From an uncultured Collinsella sp. (GTDB lineage: Bacteria > Actinomycetota > Coriobacteriia > Coriobacteriales > Coriobacteriaceae), in NCBI GenBank assembly GCA_900545555.1, contig UQZI01000021.1, positions 1 to 29,829 on the forward strand: a stretch of DNA of 29,829 nucleotides, read 5' to 3'. Shown piece by piece: positions 6,902 through 13,715 of the stretch. The translations under genes and the position numbers were made by a program. The notes under the pieces are model-generated. The model searched no databases. It was not told where the DNA came from and saw only the letters and a list, made by a program, of their open reading frames with translations. Every line of letters begins with the position of its first letter. Positions within the stretch are counted from its first letter, which is position 1.

Positions 6902-8203
6902 ATGGACCAGGCGCAGACGAGTGACGACGCTCCCCTGCTCACGCACAGCACTCCCCAATCGGAGCAAACCGGGCTCTTGGCTCAGCAAAAACCTCTCGTG
7001 ACCATCGTGCACGCATCGGTCGGCTCGGGCCACAAGGCCGCCGCAAATGCGATTGCGCAGGCATTCGACCTCATCCGCGGAACCAATGGCATCCCCGAGG
7101 ATGTTGAGATCGAAGTACTCGATATCCTTGATTTTGGACGTATTAAATTCGACGGCAATAAGACCGCGGCTTCTTTTACGGGAGCCACGCGCCCCATTTA
7201 CGACCTGACCTGGCGATATACGCTTACGGGGCATCTGCTCTGGGGTGGCGGCACGGCATGGTCGCGAATTATGTTCCCCGCCTTCAACGAATATATTCGT
7301 AGCCGCAGGCCCATAGCCGTGGTTACAACGCACATCACGGCAGCCAATGTTGCCGTGGGCGCTCGCATTATTACGGGTATCGATTATCCGGTCATCTGCG
7401 TACCGACCGACTACGAAGTCGAGGGCTGGTGGCCCCACAAGGACACCGATCTATTCTGTGTTGCCAACGAATTTATGGCCGAAACGCTGCGTCCGCGCAA
7501 GGTGCCCGAGACAAAGATTCGCATTACCGGCATTCCTATTCGCGCCGGATTCGACACGGATTACGATCGCGAGGAAGAGCTAGCCAAGTTCAACCTCCCA
7601 ACCGACAAGACCATCGTGCTGGTAATGGCCGGTGCCAGCTTGCCTCAACCCTACGTCCGCTTTCGCGCGGCGATGGACCACACACTCCCCTTCCTGCGCA
7701 GCTTCGAAGACATGCACTTTGTCTTTTTGCCCGGCAAAGACGTGGAGTATGCCACCCGACTGAAGACGCTCTTCGATGCCATGAAGCTCGAGAACGTCAC
7801 GGTGTTGGACTATGTCGACGACATGGCCGCCCTCATGCACGGCTGCGACCTGGCAATCCTCAAATCGGGCGGACTCACGGTCACCGAGTGCCTATGTGCA
7901 CATCTGCCGATGATTCTGCTGGGCAAATCTTACGGCCAAGAAAAGGCCAACACCACCATGCTCACCGGCATGGGCGCCAGCATGCACGTCACCACGGCAC
8001 GAGAGCTCATCGTAACCCTGCGCCATCTCCATGATCATCCCGAGTCGCTCAAGGCATTGCTCATCAATGGCGAAGTACTGCGCCGTCCCCGCGCAGCCGA
8101 AGACATCGCCATCGCAACCATGGAGCTCGTAGGCAAACCCCAAAAGCGCAAACGAGCCTTCTGCCGCTTCTACTGGGGCGGAAAACCCGCGCACATCCGC
8201 TAG
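6902..8203 (+). CDS. MGDG-synthase-type glycosyltransferase (GT28-like)
   Basis: A 433-residue glycosyltransferase of the plant MGDG synthase and bacterial UgtP type, expected to add a sugar from a nucleotide sugar to diacylglycerol or a related lipid at the inner face of the membrane. Residues 37-48 (HASVGSGHKAAA) are the characteristic N-terminal motif of the MGDG synthase domain. SGGLTVTE at 322-329, followed by GKSYGQEKAN, is the C-terminal nucleotide-sugar site of GT28 enzymes. The ATG at 6902 has GGGGAG six bases upstream. A TACAAT at 6859-6864 could be the -10 box, but no fitting -35 was found. The sugar and the lipid acceptor cannot be told from sequence. The closing arginine-rich tail (KPQKRKRAFCRFYW) may help membrane contact. 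Downstream there is no classical terminator, only the palindromic elements of the 8204-8596 gap. Confidence 0.88.
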   Translation: MDQAQTSDDAPLLTHSTPQSEQTGLLAQQKPLVTIVHASVGSGHKAAANAIAQAFDLIRGTNGIPEDVEIEVLDILDFGRIKFDGNKTAASFTGATRPIYDLTWRYTLTGHLLWGGGTAWSRIMFPAFNEYIRSRRPIAVVTTHITAANVAVGARIITGIDYPVICVPTDYEVEGWWPHKDTDLFCVANEFMAETLRPRKVPETKIRITGIPIRAGFDTDYDREEELAKFNLPTDKTIVLVMAGASLPQPYVRFRAAMDHTLPFLRSFEDMHFVFLPGKDVEYATRLKTLFDAMKLENVTVLDYVDDMAALMHGCDLAILKSGGLTVTECLCAHLPMILLGKSYGQEKANTTMLTGMGASMHVTTARELIVTLRHLHDHPESLKALLINGEVLRRPRAAEDIAIATMELVGKPQKRKRAFCRFYWGGKPAHIR

Positions 8204-8216
8204 CGTCTTAATTTCC

Positions 8217-8320
8217 GCTTGCCTGCGGGAGGCCCCTATATATCATCCCGTGCTCAAACATTCTCGCTTCGCTGCGAAACTGCGCGCGGGACGATATATA
8301 GGGGCCTCCCGCAGGTAAGC
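8217..8320 (-). repeat. long inverted-repeat element, copy 1
   Basis: Arms of 34 bases (8217-8250 and 8287-8320) pair with only two non-Watson-Crick positions, one of them a G-U type on each strand. The 36-base loop, read on the minus strand, starts CGCGCAGTTTCGCAGCGA and ends AGAATGTTTGAGCA. The same loop ends occur in copy 2 at 8479-8581 on the opposite strand. TTCGC-A-GCGAA inside the loop can form an inner hairpin. No T-run follows on either strand. Confidence 0.9.
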
Positions 8321-8396
8321 TGCGTTAACGTACCAGCGGCTATACCAGATTCCCCACCAGTAGAATCTGCAAAGGGGAACCAGAAAATATAAATAC

Positions 8397-8445
8397 AGTA
8401 AGTCGATGCGACAAAGGAGGCGTCCCTTCATCGCATCGACTTACT
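8397..8445 (-). terminator. hairpin between the two elements, possible dut terminator
   Basis: A perfect 15-bp stem (AGTAAGTCGATGCGA at 8397-8411 with 8431-8445) closes a 19-base loop. On the minus strand it is followed by GTATTTATATTTT, a fair U-rich tail, so it may end the nrdR-dut transcript. The loop read on the plus strand holds AAAGGAGG, but no start codon follows it. Confidence 0.5.
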
Positions 8446-8478
8446 AGAAAAGTAAATATTGTTTCAAGCGAGTAGCCG

Positions 8479-8581
8479 CCCGCCCGGGGCTTACCTATAT
8501 CGTTCCACGCGCAGTTTCGCAGCGAGCGAAGCGACGCGAGAATGTTTGAGCATGGAATGATATAGGTAAGCCCCGGGCGGG
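8479..8581 (+). repeat. long inverted-repeat element, copy 2
   Basis: Arms of 29 bases (8479-8507 and 8553-8581) pair with one G-U-type mismatch. The 45-base loop begins CGCGCAGTTTCGCAGCGA and ends GCGAGAATGTTTGAGCA, like copy 1 on the other strand, with nine extra bases in the middle. The arm bases next to the loop (TATATCGT, then a pyrimidine, then CC) are shared with copy 1. The distal arm bases differ but still pair with each other. The element ends 15 bases before the dut stop codon. Confidence 0.9.
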
Positions 8582-8596
8582 AGGGATACGGGCGCC

Positions 8597-9040
8597 CTAG
8601 GCGATGCCGCTGGAGCCGAAGCCTCCTTTGCCTCGGTCGGTTTCGTCTAGTGCTTCTACTTCTATGAGATTGACCGTGGGGACTTCTTGGATGACGAGTT
8701 GGGCTATGCGGTCGCCTTTGTTGATTTGGATGTTGTTGGAGGGGTCCAGGTTGATGAGGATAACCTTGAGTTCTCCTCGGTAGTGGGCGTCGATGAGGCC
8801 CGGCGTGTTAACTATGGACAGGCCTTGCTTGATGGCCAGGCCGCTGCGGGGCTGGACGAAGCCGGCGTAGCCATCGGGCAGGGCGATAGCTAGGCCCGTG
8901 GAGACCAGACGACGCTCAAAGGGCTTCAGAGTGCAATCCTCGTTGGAACGCAGGTCCAGGCCGGCATCCGTAGGATGGGCGTATTTGGGAAGCTCGACGG
9001 TTGGGTCGAGACGTTTAATGTTGACGGTAATGTTGGACAT
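8597..9040 (-). CDS. dut: dUTP diphosphatase
   Basis: A trimeric dUTPase of 147 residues. It hydrolyses dUTP to dUMP and pyrophosphate, which keeps uracil out of DNA and feeds thymidylate synthesis. All five family motifs are present in order: DAGLDLRS, PRSGLA, GLIDAHYRGELKV, RIAQLVI and the C-terminal RGKGGFGSSG that closes the active site. The ATG lies four bases after the nrdR stop; the ribosome site AAGGTGA overlaps the end of nrdR. It is therefore co-transcribed with nrdR, and perhaps with the SOS-controlled LysM gene upstream. Confidence 0.96.
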   Translation of the reverse strand: MSNITVNIKRLDPTVELPKYAHPTDAGLDLRSNEDCTLKPFERRLVSTGLAIALPDGYAGFVQPRSGLAIKQGLSIVNTPGLIDAHYRGELKVILINLDPSNNIQINKGDRIAQLVIQEVPTVNLIEVEALDETDRGKGGFGSSGIA

Positions 9041-9044
9041 GAAA

Positions 9045-9488
9045 TCACCTTAGTTTGTCGAGCTCTTGCAGAAACTCATCGACGTCTTTGAAATCGCGAT
9101 AGACCGATGCAAAGCGGATGTAGGCCACTTTATCGATCTTGGCCAACCGCTTAAGAACCATGTCGCCCAGCTCATGAGACGTAACAGCCGTGAGCGTACG
9201 GGAGCGAAGCTCAACCTCTATATCGTCAATGATCTCGTTGAGCTTTTTAGTGTCGATATCTCGCTTGATCGTGGCGCGCATCAAACCAACCAGCAGCTTA
9301 TTGCGATCGAACCGTTGCTTGGTTCCGTCTGACTTAATGACCTCGATAGGGTCTTCACAACGCTCAAATGTCGTAAAGCGATAATTGCACGAGCAACATT
9401 CGCGACGGCGCTTGATGGTGTTATTAGATTCCTGCATACGGGAATCAACGACGCGGGTATGTGCCTTGCCGCATTTGGGACAGCGCAT
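9045..9488 (-). CDS. nrdR: transcriptional repressor NrdR
   Basis: An ATP/dATP-sensing repressor of ribonucleotide reductase genes, 147 residues. The N-terminal zinc ribbon uses Cys3, Cys6, Cys31 and Cys34, followed by RFTTFER. The ATP-cone domain covers about 49-139 (VIKSDGTKQRFDRNKLLVGL). AGAGGAGG precedes the ATG at 9488. It is four bases from dut, so two genes of nucleotide homeostasis are joined. I see no clear NrdR box in the window. The gap of 51 bases to the LysM gene holds no terminator, only a 5-bp GTACC/GGTAC hairpin. Confidence 0.96.
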   Translation of the reverse strand: MRCPKCGKAHTRVVDSRMQESNNTIKRRRECCSCNYRFTTFERCEDPIEVIKSDGTKQRFDRNKLLVGLMRATIKRDIDTKKLNEIIDDIEVELRSRTLTAVTSHELGDMVLKRLAKIDKVAYIRFASVYRDFKDVDEFLQELDKLR

Positions 9489-9539
9489 GGTACCTCCTCT
9501 AAAACGATTACAAGGGTACCATGCGACGGTACTTAAATC

Positions 9540-9989
9540 TTAGGAACGTGCGGGAACTTTAAGATGCGCACCGGCATCGAGCGAGCCACGCTCCAGGTGA
9601 TTGACGCTGCGGATCATATCAGAGGTTTCCTGTGTGGAAAGACCCTCAATCGGATGCTCCTGGGCAAGCGACCACAAGGAATCGCCTGGCTGAACACGGA
9701 CGGTCTCGTAGGTAACGTTGGATACCGACTCGGCATATGCGGCGTGACGTGCGCTGAAGATCGAGGTGGCAAGTACAAAGGAGAGCGTGAGCGCAACGGC
9801 AAGAGCGACAATCGTAGAGGCCTTTAGGGCAACGGGAGCCGAAGTCGTGGCGACGCACCGGCTGCGGACGGGCTTACCAGGCAATGTTTGGAAACCAGAT
9901 CGGCCGCCTTTGACAACCGTGAAAACCGGCGCTGTAGGCGTCTCGAGCTTAAGGGCGAGGTTTCCTTGGACCATATCCGTTGCGTTCAT
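9540..9989 (-). CDS. LysM membrane protein, ChiZ/DivS/YneA-like division inhibitor candidate
   Basis: A 149-residue protein with about 55 cytoplasmic residues, one membrane helix (about 56-79) and an external LysM domain (about 95-147: VRVQPGDSLWSLA). Small one-helix LysM proteins beside lexA include YneA (Bacillus) and Rv2719c/ChiZ (Mycobacterium), which are SOS induced and delay division; DivS (Corynebacterium) is a functional parallel. Mycobacterium also has nrdR next door. The second of two adjacent ATGs (9989) is preferred because AGGAG lies six bases away; the first is only three away. Its promoter (10080-10109) carries an SOS box in the spacer. Function is inferred from architecture and position; no homology search was made. 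Confidence 0.8.
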   Translation of the reverse strand: MNATDMVQGNLALKLETPTAPVFTVVKGGRSGFQTLPGKPVRSRCVATTSAPVALKASTIVALAVALTLSFVLATSIFSARHAAYAESVSNVTYETVRVQPGDSLWSLAQEHPIEGLSTQETSDMIRSVNHLERGSLDAGAHLKVPARS

Positions 9990-10061
9990 CATGTTCTCCT
10001 CTCGCGTGTTTTGCTGAGAACAGTTTTATCAAGCCGCGCGGACAAAAAAACGTCTAGCGCG

Positions 10062-10075
10062 AGAACGAATGTTCG
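10062..10075. promoter_or_regulatory. LexA (SOS) box 1
   Basis: AGAACGAATGTTCG contains a perfect GAAC-N4-GTTC core. It is the box nearest the LysM gene and lies just downstream of that promoter's -10 box. Its centre is exactly 28 bases from that of box 2. Confidence 0.85.
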
Positions 10076-10079
10076 GTTA

Positions 10080-10109
10080 TTATTATCTTCGAACAGTTGT
10101 TCCTGTCAA
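10080..10109 (-). promoter_or_regulatory. promoter of the LysM gene with an SOS box in its spacer
   Basis: On the minus strand TTGACA (10109-10104) is followed after 18 bases by TAATAA (10085-10080). LexA box 2 lies inside the spacer, so LexA binding would block RNA polymerase directly. Confidence 0.7.
10090..10103. promoter_or_regulatory. LexA (SOS) box 2
   Basis: CGAACAGTTGTTCC has a perfect GAAC-N4-GTTC core. It is centred 28 bases from boxes 1 and 3 and lies between the -35 and -10 of the minus-strand promoter. Confidence 0.9.
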
Positions 10110-10117
10110 GCAAAAAT

Positions 10118-10131
10118 CGAACATTTGTTTG
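10118..10131. promoter_or_regulatory. LexA (SOS) box 3
   Basis: CGAACATTTGTTTG matches seven of the eight core bases. It is the box nearest lexA, 23 bases before its ATG, and probably overlaps the lexA promoter or its early transcript. I could not place the lexA -10 and -35 with confidence. Confidence 0.75.
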
Positions 10132-10154
10132 ACATTGGCAGAGAGGATCCCCTG

Positions 10155-10799
10155 ATGGCTCGCAAAATTACCAAGCGTCAGCAGCAGATTTACGACTTCA
10201 TCAAGGAATATCAGCAGGAGAAGGGCTATCCGCCCAGTGTGCGCGAGATGGCATCTGCCGTAGGCCTCTCCTCCCCCAGCACGGTGCATGCTCATCTCTC
10301 TGCCCTGGAGGCTCGAGGGCTGCTCAAGCGCGATGCCACCAAGCCTCGCGCTCTAGAGCTCTTTGATGAGGACGGTTCCTCTGTCTCGATTTCCAAATCC
10401 GATGAGCCCACGGCGCCCCGCGGAACGGTCTCGCTGCCGCTCGTCGGTCGCGTCGCGGCTGGGATTCCCATTCTGGCAGAGCAGAATATCGAAGACACCT
10501 TTACCATCCCGACCGAAATCGTCACAGACCAGGGCTCCTTTATCCTTGAGGTGCATGGGAGCTCAATGATCAATGTCGGCATCTACAACGGTGATTACAT
10601 TATCGTTCGCGAACAAAAGAGCGCCATGAACGGCGAAATCGTCGTGGCCATGATCGATGGCTCGGCGACTGTCAAGACATTCTACAAGGAGCAGGGGCGC
10701 GTGCGGCTGCAGCCCGAGAACGACACCATGGAGCCCATCTATGCGACGAACCCAGTTATTTTGGGTAAGGTTGTCGGTTTGATGCGCCGGTTCTCATAA
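10155..10799 (+). CDS. lexA: SOS repressor LexA
   Basis: A 214-residue repressor of the SOS regulon that cleaves itself when RecA filaments form on single-stranded DNA. The N-terminal winged helix spans residues 1-65 (REMASAVGLSSPSTVHAHLSAL). The cleavage site is Ala102-Gly103 in VAAGIPI. The catalytic dyad is Ser137 (GSSM) and Lys174 (ATVKTFY). The ATG at 10155 is chosen over an upstream in-frame extension because the protein then starts with the family-typical residues and GAGAGG lies eight bases before it. Three LexA boxes lie upstream, so it is autoregulated. The DUF1624 gene starts on the last base of its stop codon. Confidence 0.97.
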   Translation: MARKITKRQQQIYDFIKEYQQEKGYPPSVREMASAVGLSSPSTVHAHLSALEARGLLKRDATKPRALELFDEDGSSVSISKSDEPTAPRGTVSLPLVGRVAAGIPILAEQNIEDTFTIPTEIVTDQGSFILEVHGSSMINVGIYNGDYIIVREQKSAMNGEIVVAMIDGSATVKTFYKEQGRVRLQPENDTMEPIYATNPVILGKVVGLMRRFS

Positions 10800-11503
10800 T
10801 GCAAAAACGCATCACCATATTTGATACCGTCCGCGGGTTTACGATGCTGTCGATGGCAGGTTTTCACGCTTGCTACGATTTGGCCTACCTATATGGATGG
10901 GATATGCCATGGTTTACCGAAACAGTTTTCCAGGATATCTGGCGCGCTAGTATCAGCTGGGTATTTTTGTTTATCGCCGGTTGGATGTGCACGCTCTCGC
11001 GCAATAACGTTAAGCGCGCCCTCAAATACGCTGCCGCAGCCGTGGTCGTATGGATTGCAACTACACTGGTATCAGTCGACGATTCGGTAAACTTTGGCAT
11101 CATTTATTGCATGGCGGCGTGCACTGCGGTAGTTGCACTCACCCGTCCGTTACTCCAAAAATTACCGGGTTCATGGGGCATCGCGGCGTGTCTTGTTCTT
11201 TTTGCCCTCACCTGGGGCATTCCAAAAGCGGTCTACCCACTCCCCTACCTGGCATGGCTTGGATTCCCGAGCCCGGATTTTGTTTCGGGAGACAACTATC
11301 CGCTCATTCCGTTTATCTTTATGTACCTTACCGGCTTTTTTGCTGCCCGGGCAGCACAAGCATCAAGCCTCGAAGCGCCAACATGGGCATACGCCAATCC
11401 CGTCCCGGCGCTCGCAGTCCTCGGTCGGCATGCCTTACCGTTCTACCTGCTCCATCAGCCTGTCATCCTAGGCGTACTAGAACTCGTTTATTCCGTACGA
11501 TAG
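10799..11503 (+). CDS. DUF1624 (heparan-alpha-glucosaminide N-acetyltransferase-like) membrane protein
   Basis: A 234-residue polytopic membrane protein with about six hydrophobic segments. The N-terminal FDTVRGFTMLSMAGFHACYDL fits the DUF1624/HGSNAT catalytic domain, whose members are thought to move acetyl groups across the membrane. The substrate in bacteria is unknown. Its ATG overlaps the lexA TAA (TAATG) and no strong ribosome site is seen, so translation is probably coupled to lexA. It should therefore share the lexA promoter and SOS control. The last 16 bases overlap the end of hflX, which comes from the other strand, leaving no room for a terminator. Confidence 0.8.
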   Translation: MQKRITIFDTVRGFTMLSMAGFHACYDLAYLYGWDMPWFTETVFQDIWRASISWVFLFIAGWMCTLSRNNVKRALKYAAAAVVVWIATTLVSVDDSVNFGIIYCMAACTAVVALTRPLLQKLPGSWGIAACLVLFALTWGIPKAVYPLPYLAWLGFPSPDFVSGDNYPLIPFIFMYLTGFFAARAAQASSLEAPTWAYANPVPALAVLGRHALPFYLLHQPVILGVLELVYSVR

Positions 11504-12777
11504 CGCTCAAGACGCGGCGCGATTCGGGCCGGCAACTTCGCCACAATGCGAACTCCGTCCTCGAGATATTCCTCATGCAGAAGGGTTCCCTGCTCATGCA
11601 CCAGCGTGATGAGGGCGCCCTCGCGATACGGGATATCAGCAGAGAGCAACACATCGGTGGCAGCCGCCTCACGGGCAATACGGTCGACGAGATCGTCAAG
11701 CCCCTCACCCGTCTGGGCCGAGAACAGCACGGCCTCGGGATAGCGACGATGGAAACTCAATCGATCGACGCTATCGAGTAGGTCGATTTTATTGAACACC
11801 GTAAGCGTCAAACGCTCGCCGGCACCAATCTCGTCAAGAACGCGATCGACTGCCTCGAGCTGGCGCTCGTAATCCTCGTCAGAGGCATCCACAACTTTAA
11901 GGATCAGGTCGGCACCAAGGACCTCAGACAGCGTGGACTTAAAGGCATCAACGAGACCATGCGGTAGCTTTTGAATAAAGCCAACGGTATCGGTAATGGT
12001 CATGCCACGACCACCGGGCAAGCGATACGAGCGCGTCGTCGGATCGAGCGTGGCAAACAATTTATCCTGTGAAAGCACCGTAGACCCGGTCAGACGATTG
12101 AGCAACGTCGACTTACCGGCATTGGTATAACCGGCTAAGGCAACGCGAAACGCCGGCGACTCGATACGGCTCTTTGACTGGACATCGCGACGCTGTTCAA
12201 CCTGCTTGAGCTCACGACGAAGCGCAGCGATCTTATTACGAATAAGGCGACGGTCGACCTCGAGCTGACTTTCGCCCTGACCAAAACGTGAGCCGATGCC
12301 GCCGCGCGTCTGCTCCTTGGCGAGATGGCTCCACATGCCACGCAGGCGAGGCAACAAATATTGAAGCTGTGCCAGCTGTACCTGCAGGCGTCCCTCACGC
12401 GTCTGAGCATGCAGGCCAAAGATATCCAGGATCAGTGCTGTACGATCGATAATCTTTACCGGCTCGCCCACAGCTTTCTCCAAATAGGATTGCTGCGAGG
12501 GCGTCAGGTCGTCGTCAAAAATAACGACATCGGCATCCATGCGATGCACCAGGCCGCACAGCTCTTCTACCTTGCCGGAACCGATAAACGATTTAGGATA
12601 CGGCTTTACCAAACGCTGCGACAAGCGTGCCACGCACTGGGCACCAGCTGTGTGGGCAAGACGCTTCAGCTCATCAAGCGAGCGATCGAGCGGCCATGCA
12701 TTGTCGCGCCACTCAACACCAACTAAAATGGCACGCTCGGGCTCGGGTGCCGTGGGAACAAGGGGGAAACGGGGCAT
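11488..12777 (-). CDS. hflX: ribosome-associated GTPase HflX
   Basis: A 429-residue translational GTPase that binds the 50S subunit and splits stalled or hibernating ribosomes. The N-terminal HflX domain covers about 15-190, with the glycine-rich RGGIGSRFGQGESQLEVDRR segment at 158-177. The G domain has G1 GYTNAGKS at 216-223, the G3 motif DTVGF and the G4 motif NKID. A C-terminal domain follows. Its ATG shares one base with the miaA stop, so it is the last gene of spoVS-miaB-miaA-hflX. Its end overlaps the convergent DUF1624 gene by 16 bases. Confidence 0.95.
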   Translation of the reverse strand: MPRFPLVPTAPEPERAILVGVEWRDNAWPLDRSLDELKRLAHTAGAQCVARLSQRLVKPYPKSFIGSGKVEELCGLVHRMDADVVIFDDDLTPSQQSYLEKAVGEPVKIIDRTALILDIFGLHAQTREGRLQVQLAQLQYLLPRLRGMWSHLAKEQTRGGIGSRFGQGESQLEVDRRLIRNKIAALRRELKQVEQRRDVQSKSRIESPAFRVALAGYTNAGKSTLLNRLTGSTVLSQDKLFATLDPTTRSYRLPGGRGMTITDTVGFIQKLPHGLVDAFKSTLSEVLGADLILKVVDASDEDYERQLEAVDRVLDEIGAGERLTLTVFNKIDLLDSVDRLSFHRRYPEAVLFSAQTGEGLDDLVDRIAREAAATDVLLSADIPYREGALITLVHEQGTLLHEEYLEDGVRIVAKLPARIAPRLERYRTE

Positions 12778-13715
12778 TAGGCAGCCTCAATACGATGCAG
12801 GATATCCTCAACGACCTCATCGATCGTACATTCATCCATATCAAACCACACGATACGGTCATCGCGCTTAAACCACGAAAGCTGACGCTTGGCATAACGA
12901 CGCGAACGCATCTTAATGAGTTCGCGAGCCTCATCCATGCTCATCACGCCATTGAAAGCATCAATGATCTCTTTATAGCCAATTGCCTGCATCGACGTCA
13001 GGGCATCTCCCAGCCCCTGGCCCATAAGACCGCGGACCTCATCGACAAGACCCTGCTCAAACATCAGATCGACGCGCTGGTTAATGCGCTCGTAGAGCAC
13101 CTCGCGATTACGCGTCAGACCAAACCATAGGGCATGATAATGCTCGTGCGGAACACTAAACTGCGACTTTTGCTGCGCATAGGAGACGCCATCATCATGC
13201 ATCTCGAGCGCACGAATCACACGGCGCACGTTATGGGGATGAATAACAGCAGCCGATTCTGGATCGCGCTCGGCAAGCAAGGCATGCAGTTCTTCCTCGC
13301 CAATACGCTCGGCAAGCTCCTGATAGCCCGCACGACGATCGTCCTCAAGTTCACCCGAGGGAAAGTCCATCTCATCGAGGGCGGCCTTGAGATACAGCCC
13401 CGTACCTCCGCAAAAAACCGGCAGGCAACCCGAACCAAGGAGACGTTCAACATGCGCGCGAGCGTCGGCCTGATAAAGCGCAGCAGAATATGCCACACCC
13501 GGCTCTACAATGTCGACGAGACGCAGCGGCGCCGTGCACTCATCGGGCACCATCTTTGCGGTACCGATGTCCATGCCGCGATAGATTTGCATCGCATCGC
13601 ACGACAGCACTTCGGACGAAAGACGAGCTGCCAAACGGTCGGCAACATCACTCTTACCAACCGCCGTCGGACCGACGATCGCAACGGCGGAAAGACCTGC
13701 CCCGGGAGAAACCAT
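12777..13715 (-). CDS. miaA: tRNA dimethylallyltransferase
   Basis: A 312-residue enzyme that adds a dimethylallyl group to N6 of A37 in tRNAs that read UNN codons. The P-loop GPTAVGKS is at 15-22. Further family features are CDAMQIYRGMDIGTAK, GGTGLYLKA and the C-terminal RRYAKRQLSWF. It makes i6A, the substrate of MiaB, which is encoded directly upstream. The miaA ATG overlaps the miaB stop by one base (TAATG), and its own stop overlaps the hflX start in the same way. Confidence 0.96.
   Translation of the reverse strand: MVSPGAGLSAVAIVGPTAVGKSDVADRLAARLSSEVLSCDAMQIYRGMDIGTAKMVPDECTAPLRLVDIVEPGVAYSAALYQADARAHVERLLGSGCLPVFCGGTGLYLKAALDEMDFPSGELEDDRRAGYQELAERIGEEELHALLAERDPESAAVIHPHNVRRVIRALEMHDDGVSYAQQKSQFSVPHEHYHALWFGLTRNREVLYERINQRVDLMFEQGLVDEVRGLMGQGLGDALTSMQAIGYKEIIDAFNGVMSMDEARELIKMRSRRYAKRQLSWFKRDDRIVWFDMDECTIDEVVEDILHRIEAA

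Larger units (their letters stand above)
8204..8596. other. convergent intergenic region with nested palindromes
   Basis: This 393-base gap separates the 3' ends of the glycosyltransferase gene and dut. No credible gene is seen. It holds two long inverted-repeat elements (8217-8320 and 8479-8581), a 15-bp hairpin between them (8397-8445), and a smaller 7-bp hairpin (CAGATTC at 8346-8352 with GAATCTG at 8363-8369). A 62-codon frame on the minus strand (8431-8243) has no ribosome site and runs through the first element. Confidence 0.7.

Noticed and set aside
8251..8286. Element loops as a CRISPR repeat or attachment site
   Set aside because: Only two copies are present, in opposite orientation, with no spacers and no integrase nearby.
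8243..8431. A 62-codon minus-strand frame whose LCRFYWWG resembles the FCRFYWGG end of the neighbouring glycosyltransferase
   Set aside because: There is no ribosome site, it runs through a palindromic element, and the DNA match is short (nine identical bases in the core). Chance is the better explanation, though an inverted remnant of the gene end is possible.
9888..10154. N-terminal extension of the lexA frame
   Set aside because: It covers the SOS boxes and part of the LysM gene; the family start and ribosome site are at 10155.
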